Shown one piece after another: positions 6,692 to 10,371 of a stretch of DNA of 10,371 bases. Positions within the stretch are counted from its first letter, which is position 1. Each line of letters opens with the position of its first letter. The stretch lies in contig SLEW01000319.1 of the NCBI GenBank assembly GCA_007124575.1, positions 1-10,371 on the forward strand, given 5' to 3'. This stretch comes from Bacteroidales bacterium (GTDB lineage: Bacteria; Bacteroidota; Bacteroidia; Bacteroidales; UBA7960). A model generated the notes under the pieces. It was not told the DNA's origin. It was given only the letters and a program-made list of their open reading frames with translations, and made no database searches. A program made the position numbers and the translations under genes.

Positions 6692-6858
6692 CATATTTCC
6701 TTATGTCCCTATAAACAGGCAACCCTTTTAACACTTTTTGCGTATAAGAATGTGGGAAAGTGCCTGTAGCATATTATTTTTACGCAAGCATTATAAAAAC
6801 AGGTTACAAGATCATGCGATTTTAGCCAGAATTCAGATAAAAGAATAACACGTGCGAT

Positions 6859-7368
6859 ATGATACAAAAAGATGTTGTCATAAAATATTATGAGCTGGAA
6901 GATGAGCGTTCACTTTCTCAGCAGGAACAGGAGTTGGTGGCCCTGTCCCGAGAGATGTGCGGGCAGGCATATGCTCCCTACTCAGCATTTTATGTCGGTG
7001 CTGCGGTGTTGCTTGCAAATGGTGAGGTTGTCAAGGGTTCCAACCAGGAAAACGGGGCCTATCCGAGCGGACTTTGTGCCGAACGGGTGGCCGCCTTTGC
7101 TGCGTCTGCCATGTTTCCCGGCATGCCAATGCAGATCATGGCTATCAGTGCCAGATCAAACCGCATACAGATCGACAAACCGGTATCTCCATGTGGGGCC
7201 TGCCGGCAGGTTTTGCTTGAATACGAACTTTCGCAACAGCATCCCATGAAAATCCTCCTCAGCACCGAAAAAGGATCCATAGTCGTCATCGAAAAAGTAG
7301 AAGACCTGCTGCCCCTGGCATTTTCAGGTAACGGACTAAAAAACAATAACGCTTCGGAAAATCAATGA
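6859..7368 (+). CDS. cdd: Cytidine deaminase
   Basis: Zinc-dependent hydrolytic deaminase converting cytidine and deoxycytidine to uridine and deoxyuridine in pyrimidine salvage; cytoplasmic. In 169 residues it has YAPYSAFYVGAAVLLANG (38-55), NQENGAYPSG (62-71; N62 and E64 fit the ribose-binding positions), LCAER (72-76; C73 zinc ligand and E75 proton carrier) and PCGACRQVLLEY (111-122; C112 and C115 zinc ligands). Three cysteine ligands mark the short homotetrameric class. It carries about 20 extra residues at the N-terminus, compared with the 130-140 residues of the simplest enzymes, and a short polar tail. Nine bases separate its stop from the next gene, so the two are probably one transcript. 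I see no strong promoter in 6700-6858; TATTTTTA at 6775-6782 is a one-mismatch -7 candidate. Confidence 0.96.
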   Translation: MIQKDVVIKYYELEDERSLSQQEQELVALSREMCGQAYAPYSAFYVGAAVLLANGEVVKGSNQENGAYPSGLCAERVAAFAASAMFPGMPMQIMAISARSNRIQIDKPVSPCGACRQVLLEYELSQQHPMKILLSTEKGSIVVIEKVEDLLPLAFSGNGLKNNNASENQ

Positions 7369-7377
7369 ACAAAGGCC

Positions 7378-8250
7378 ATGCAAAAACTAATCTTTCTTCT
7401 CCTTTTTCAGATAATTCTGACTCCGGCATTCGCTGACAATCAGAAAGCGGCTTACCAGTTATTCGACAGAGACGGTGAGCCTGTTCATTATGAAGACATG
7501 CTTTCCACAGCAGCCACATCCGGCATCGTGATGTTCGGCGAACTGCACAACAACCCCATAGCCCATTGGCTGCAGCTGGAGCTTGCCACAGATCTTTACG
7601 GCCAAGCCGGTGATGGTTTGGTGCTGGGGGCAGAAATGCTGGAAACAGACAACCAGATCATTCTGGATGAATATTTTGAAGGCCTGATCATGCAAAATCA
7701 TTTTGAGTCGGAAGCCAGGCTATGGAACAACTATGAAACCGATTACCGGCCTCTCGTAGAATTTGCGCGAGAAAACGGGCTTTATTTTATCGCCACCAAC
7801 ATCCCCCGGCGCTATGCATCCATGGTGCACCGGGGCGGTTTTGAAGCCCTGGAAGAACTCACGAAGCAAGCACAATCATGGATTGCCCCGCTGCCTGTGC
7901 CATATGATCCGGACTTGCCCGGATACAGGGCTATGCTCGAAATGGAAGGCATGCCCGCCCATGGCACAGAGAATTTTCCCAAAGCACAAGCCATAAAAGA
8001 TGCAACGATGGCCCACTTTATCCTGCAAAACATGCCGGACAGCGGGATGTTTCTTCACTTCCACGGCGCCTACCATTCCAATAATGATGAAGGCATCGTA
8101 TGGTATCTTCACGAATACAGCGAAGAGGCCCTGCAGGTGATGACAATCAGCACGGTAGAGCAACAGTCCGTAGACCAGCTTCAGGAAGAACATCGGGGTC
8201 TGGCCGACTTCATCATCGCCGTTCCGGCAAATATGACCAAGACATATTAG
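7378..8250 (+). CDS. Secreted ChaN-family protein (haem-binding uptake, Tiki superfamily)
   Basis: A 290-residue exported protein of the ChaN/DUF399 family, related to the TraB/Tiki fold. Residues 1-19 are a signal peptide (MQKLIFLLLFQIILTPAFA) with a likely cut after Ala19; there is no lipobox cysteine, so unlike Campylobacter ChaN it is probably periplasmic rather than a lipoprotein. Family motifs are complete: GELHNNP (54-60, E55 and H57), GAEMLETDNQ (84-93), ATNIPRRYASMVHRGG (139-154), FPKAQAIKDATMAHFI (200-215) and HFHGAYHS (227-234). ChaN of Campylobacter binds haem pairs and is iron-regulated; the Tiki relatives are metalloproteases, and the conserved Glu/His residues here would allow either role. 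The pairing with cytidine deaminase is not functionally obvious, and no iron-uptake gene is beside it. No Fur-like box was recognised. Confidence 0.9.
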   Translation: MQKLIFLLLFQIILTPAFADNQKAAYQLFDRDGEPVHYEDMLSTAATSGIVMFGELHNNPIAHWLQLELATDLYGQAGDGLVLGAEMLETDNQIILDEYFEGLIMQNHFESEARLWNNYETDYRPLVEFARENGLYFIATNIPRRYASMVHRGGFEALEELTKQAQSWIAPLPVPYDPDLPGYRAMLEMEGMPAHGTENFPKAQAIKDATMAHFILQNMPDSGMFLHFHGAYHSNNDEGIVWYLHEYSEEALQVMTISTVEQQSVDQLQEEHRGLADFIIAVPANMTKTY

Positions 8251-8270
8251 GTTTGGAGTTTAAGGTTTGG
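8250..8270 (+). repeat. Degenerate GGTTTGG heptamer repeat (3 units)
   Basis: GGTTTGG (8250-8256), AGTTTAA (8257-8263) and GGTTTGG (8264-8270) lie in tandem, the first sharing its G with the TAG stop of the ChaN-family gene. It runs directly into the 9-mer GCGCTCAGC (8270-8278). A related block is at 1208-1228. Confidence 0.55.
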
Positions 8271-8296
8271 CGCTCAGCATTTATACCGCTGAACGC
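8270..8296. terminator. Hairpin between convergent ChaN-family and dprA genes, possible terminator
   Basis: GCGCTCAGC (8270-8278) pairs with GCTGAACGC (8288-8296) over 9 positions with one mismatch (C-A) and a 9-base loop. It lies 20 bases after the ChaN-family stop and 40 bases after the dprA stop on the other strand. The base run after it on the plus strand is AAAAAG, so there is no U tract for the ChaN transcript, and none for dprA. Bidirectional termination is plausible from place only. Confidence 0.4.
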
Positions 8297-8335
8297 AAAA
8301 AGCACTGCAAGACCATGACTTTCTTGCCTCATGAA

Positions 8336-9448
8336 TTATATCTCCCCACACAAGTGAAACTTTTTCCCTGGCAGGGGTTTCACGACACCCTTGAACTCAA
8401 GGCCAAGCAGAATAGATGAGGTTTTGCTGAGGTTATAGGGCACCCCTGCTACGACCTGGTCTATGCCGGCATCCTGATGTGTCTTCAAAAAGGAGGCCAC
8501 CTCTTTTTCCTCCGGGCTGAGGGTAACAAAGAGACTTGCCTGGCGGGCATTCCTGTTCGTTTTTCCCGGCTCCCAGTTCATGATATATTGCAGATCGGCT
8601 ACCGATTCGATGAGATGCGCCTTGTTGATCCTTATGAGTTTGTTACACCCCTGGCTATAGGTATCGTTTACCCTTCCGGGCAATGCGAACACATCGCGGT
8701 TGTAGGTGTTGGCAATGTTAGCCGTGATCAGGGCACCACCCGTAACAGCAGCCTCCACTATGATTATGGCATCGCACAAGCCTGCAATTATCCGGTTCCT
8801 TTTGGGGAAGTTCTCCCTGTCGGGTCTTGTACCCGAAACGAAATCTGTCAGCAGGGCTCCGCCTGCTCCGAGCATGTCCCGGGCCAGCTTATGATGTAAT
8901 TGCGGATAGACCCGGTCAAGGCCGTGACCCAGTACCGCCACGGTAGGCAACCCATTTTGCAAGGCACCATGATGAGCACAAGCATCCACGCCATATGCCA
9001 GGCCACTGACAACCATCACGTTGAGGGGCTTCATCCCACGCACCAACTCATCACACTTTTCCTTGCCATAGCCTGTCATGCTGCGCGTGCCAATAACAGC
9101 AACCACCCTTGGCGGGTTAAGGTTGGTTTTTCCTTTCACGTATACCAGAAGCGGACTGTCGTCACATTCCTTCAGGCGTGACGGATAATCTTTATCCAGG
9201 TAAAACAAGGGCCTGATGCCATGATGTTCAATAAACCGTATTTCCTGCTCAGCGCGAACAAATACCTTTTTGTTTCTGACTAAGCCGGAAAGATGTTCCC
9301 CTATGCCCGGAATTTTCTTTAAGGTGCCTGCCTTCTCCCTGAAAACAGCTTCCACCCCACCACAATAGGATATCAGCCGCCTGGCGGTGACCCCACCTAC
9401 GCCCGGGATCTGGGTTAGTGCAATCTGGTATAGCAAGGTGTTGTTCAT
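8336..9448 (-). CDS. dprA: DNA-processing protein DprA (Smf)
   Basis: DprA binds incoming single-stranded DNA during natural transformation and loads RecA on it. The 370-residue protein has an N-terminal helix-hairpin-helix/SAM-like region (1-60, with IPGVGGVTARRL at 14-25 and KIPGIGEHL at 45-53). The Rossmann-fold core (about 80-290) shows VAVIGTRSMTGYG (116-128), SGLAYGVDACAHHGAL (148-163), AVLGHGLDRVYP (171-182), FPKRNRIIAGL (214-224), TGGALITA (236-243), ALPGRVND (255-262) and GCNKLI (267-272). A C-terminal winged-helix domain (about 308-370) is present. Length is normal. The ATG at 9448 has a TATATTTG -7 element 19 bases upstream and matches the family start. DprA is kept in many bacteria not known to be transformable, so it does not alone prove competence. 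It stands alone, with no other competence gene in view. Confidence 0.96.
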   Translation of the reverse strand: MNNTLLYQIALTQIPGVGGVTARRLISYCGGVEAVFREKAGTLKKIPGIGEHLSGLVRNKKVFVRAEQEIRFIEHHGIRPLFYLDKDYPSRLKECDDSPLLVYVKGKTNLNPPRVVAVIGTRSMTGYGKEKCDELVRGMKPLNVMVVSGLAYGVDACAHHGALQNGLPTVAVLGHGLDRVYPQLHHKLARDMLGAGGALLTDFVSGTRPDRENFPKRNRIIAGLCDAIIIVEAAVTGGALITANIANTYNRDVFALPGRVNDTYSQGCNKLIRINKAHLIESVADLQYIMNWEPGKTNRNARQASLFVTLSPEEKEVASFLKTHQDAGIDQVVAGVPYNLSKTSSILLGLEFKGVVKPLPGKKFHLCGEI

Positions 9449-9467
9449 GTGTTGGTTTTTTATGATA

Positions 9468-9475
9468 CAAATATA
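9468..9475 (-). promoter_or_regulatory. -7 promoter element of dprA
   Basis: TATATTTG on the minus strand is an exact TAnnTTTG element 19 bases before the dprA ATG. There is no TTG at the usual upstream distance; the -33 region is AT-rich only. The transcription start would be near 9461-9462, giving a leader of about 13 bases. Confidence 0.55.
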
Positions 9476-9658
9476 GTTTAAAATAATTTATAATCTTCTA
9501 ATCTTAATTTTTTTATTTTATAAAGATAATTAACGACATTGTCCGGAACGCTGTTCCAGGCAGCCCGAAATAAAAACAAATAGCCCGGCTCCTTACATTA
9601 TTAAAAAGTTAACAAGCATGATTTTTTGTATCTTTATCCTCTATCCACCGCCAAAAAC
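9476..9658. other. AT-rich gap upstream of dprA and the DUF2207 gene
   Basis: This part of the 336-base gene-free stretch has no coding signal. It holds an inverted repeat GGAAC-GCT-GTTCC (9545-9557), resembling a small dyad operator. TATCTTTA at 9629-9636 is a one-mismatch -7 element for the plus strand, 23 bases before the small ORF at 9659, without a clear -33 TTG. The rest is A/T-rich spacer. Confidence 0.4.
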
Positions 9659-9772
9659 ATGAAACCTCCATGCCAAAAAATTGACGCACAGGGAAATGAT
9701 TATCCAATGGAGGTTTGGCTTCGCCGAGCTCGCAAGTGCTCGGTTCATGTGACCGGTTTAATCAAATTATAA
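9659..9772 (+). CDS. Possible 37-codon leader ORF upstream of the DUF2207 gene
   Basis: An ATG at 9659 opens a 37-codon frame ending in TAA (9770-9772), 12 bases before the next gene's start. The peptide begins MKPPCQKIDAQGND and has a basic middle (WLRRARKC). I recognise no family. It begins 23 bases after a possible -7 element, as expected of a leaderless-like Bacteroidota start. However, the same bases form two clear stem-loops, so the frame may be chance in a structured RNA. No codon-use argument is possible at this length. Confidence 0.2.
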   Translation: MKPPCQKIDAQGNDYPMEVWLRRARKCSVHVTGLIKL

Positions 9773-9781
9773 ACACATGAA
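9662..9781 (+). ncRNA. Candidate structured leader RNA of the DUF2207 gene
   Basis: Three inverted repeats follow each other. Stem 1: AAACCTCCAT (9662-9671) with ATGGAGGTTT (9707-9716), 10 perfect pairs around a 35-base loop. Stem 2: CCGAGC (9724-9729) with GCTCGG (9738-9743), 6 pairs plus a closing G-U, 8-base loop, preceded by a small GGC-TTC-GCC hairpin (9717-9725) that competes with it. Stem 3: TTCATGTG (9744-9751) with CACATGAA (9774-9781), 8 perfect pairs, extendable by GG/CC across one bulge. Stem 3 ends three bases before the ATG at 9785, so it could hide the translation start. I cannot match it to a known riboswitch class. It might instead be a palindromic intergenic repeat. Confidence 0.4.
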
Positions 9782-9784
9782 ACC

Positions 9785-10371
9785 ATGAAGAATAGCAGCT
9801 TATCCCTTTGCCTGGCAGCAAAAATTTTACTCCTTATTATCCTGGCAAGTCACGACACACATGGTCGTGAATTTCACATGACGGGGCTGGATATCACGGC
9901 AGAAATAAAGGATGACGGCCGCATGCTGGTTCAGGAAGACAGGGAGTTCGTTTTCGACGGAGAGTTTTCAGAGGTTTACAGAACCTTTCCCCTGGAGGGG
10001 AAGGCCAGTTTTAATGAGTTTCATGTGTCGGTAAACGGGCAGGAATACATTCGCGCAGAAAGCAAAGCGCCGGGTACATGGATGATTGACAAACATGATG
10101 ACCATAAGGAGCTCCGCATCTTTATTGAGGCAAAAGACACCCAAAAGTTGTTCAGCATGCGTTTTGTGGTAACCGGCGCCACAGAACGCTACGAAGATGC
10201 GATGCTGCTGTATTACCAGCTGATATCTGAGCAATGGGATCAGCCTGTTGAAAACATCCGCGCCCGGATCTATCCACCTGAGCCTCTGCCTGCAGACCAC
10301 CCCAGGCATTGGGTACACGGCACCCTGGATGCGGTGTCTGAAATTCAGCATGACGGTATCATAGAGGTTAC
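9785..10371 (+). CDS. DUF2207 membrane protein (YciQ-like), 5' part
   Basis: The first 195 residues of a predicted DUF2207 protein, cut by the right edge. Residues 1-27 are a signal peptide or N-terminal membrane anchor (hydrophobic 11-21). The family's opening is at 35-70, with LDITAEIKDDGRMLVQE then FVFDGEFSEVYRTFPL, the DGxLxVxE...F.G.F..VYR.IP pattern. The second signature follows: LRIFIEA (110-116), FVVTGATERYEDAMLLYYQL (127-146) and EQWDQPVENIRARIYPP (149-165). Full DUF2207 proteins are about 550-650 residues with membrane helices near the C-terminus, so about two thirds is missing. The extracytoplasmic domain's function is unknown. The ATG at 9785 is right because the ATG at 9777 hits a stop after three codons. 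It is preceded by a structured leader. Confidence 0.85.
   Translation, partial: MKNSSLSLCLAAKILLLIILASHDTHGREFHMTGLDITAEIKDDGRMLVQEDREFVFDGEFSEVYRTFPLEGKASFNEFHVSVNGQEYIRAESKAPGTWMIDKHDDHKELRIFIEAKDTQKLFSMRFVVTGATERYEDAMLLYYQLISEQWDQPVENIRARIYPPEPLPADHPRHWVHGTLDAVSEIQHDGIIEV

Noticed and set aside
9724..9760. Group II intron domain V-like hairpin (GAGC...GCTCGGTTC)
   Set aside because: The superficial likeness lacks the domain V catalytic triad and bulge arrangement, and there is no reverse transcriptase or other intron domain nearby.
9968..10351. 127-codon minus-strand ORF at the right end
   Set aside because: Antisense to the DUF2207 coding frame, which carries recognisable family signatures and a signal peptide.
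1..10371. CRISPR arrays, tRNA or rRNA genes, insertion sequences
   Set aside because: No regularly spaced repeats, no cloverleaf-like sequence with T-loop signature noticed, no transposase motif or terminal inverted repeats found on reading both strands.

Overview
The window reads as chromosomal DNA from a member of the Bacteroidota, most likely a marine or sediment Bacteroidales/Marinilabiliales-type organism (the order is a guess). The evidence is three exact copies of the Bacteroidota -7 promoter element (TATATTTG, fitting TAnnTTTG) placed just upstream of genes, the general lack of Shine-Dalgarno sequences, AT-rich promoter gaps between moderately GC-rich genes, and proteins typical of that phylum (DUF255/SPATA20-like, YtxH plus small holin-like membrane protein, DUF2207). 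I see no rRNA, tRNA, CRISPR array, integrase, transposase or phage structural gene.

Layout. 1-518 (-) is the 5' part of a SpoU/TrmH-type RNA methyltransferase running off the left edge. 727-1179 (+) is an unrecognised 150-residue protein with a cysteine cluster, behind a good promoter. A minus-strand pair follows: a short-chain dehydrogenase (3329-4174) and, 14 bases downstream, a DUF255 thioredoxin-like protein (1281-3314). Divergent from it is a membrane-anchored metallophosphoesterase (4275-5504, +). A minus-strand cluster of small proteins (YtxH 6325-6579, two-helix membrane protein 5930-6307, charged 92-residue protein 5554-5832) resembles in order and type the yqjD-yqjE-yqjK group of enterobacteria. 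Cytidine deaminase (6859-7368, +) and a secreted ChaN/Tiki-like protein (7378-8250, +) form a tight pair. DprA (8336-9448, -) converges on them. A 336-base gap leads to the 5' part of a DUF2207 membrane protein (9785 to the right edge, +).

Most genes are housekeeping: RNA modification, redox, pyrimidine salvage, uptake and processing of DNA, and envelope functions. They do not form one pathway. The least explained parts are non-coding. The leader of the DUF2207 gene (9659-9784) carries three consecutive inverted repeats, the last closing two bases before the start codon, and overlaps a 37-codon ORF. Two of the convergent gene ends carry related degenerate GGTTTGG heptamer repeats, each followed by a hairpin built around the shared 9-mer GCGCTCAGC. 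I found no convincing undescribed multi-gene system; the leader structure, the repeat/hairpin pair and the cysteine-rich protein are the best leads.
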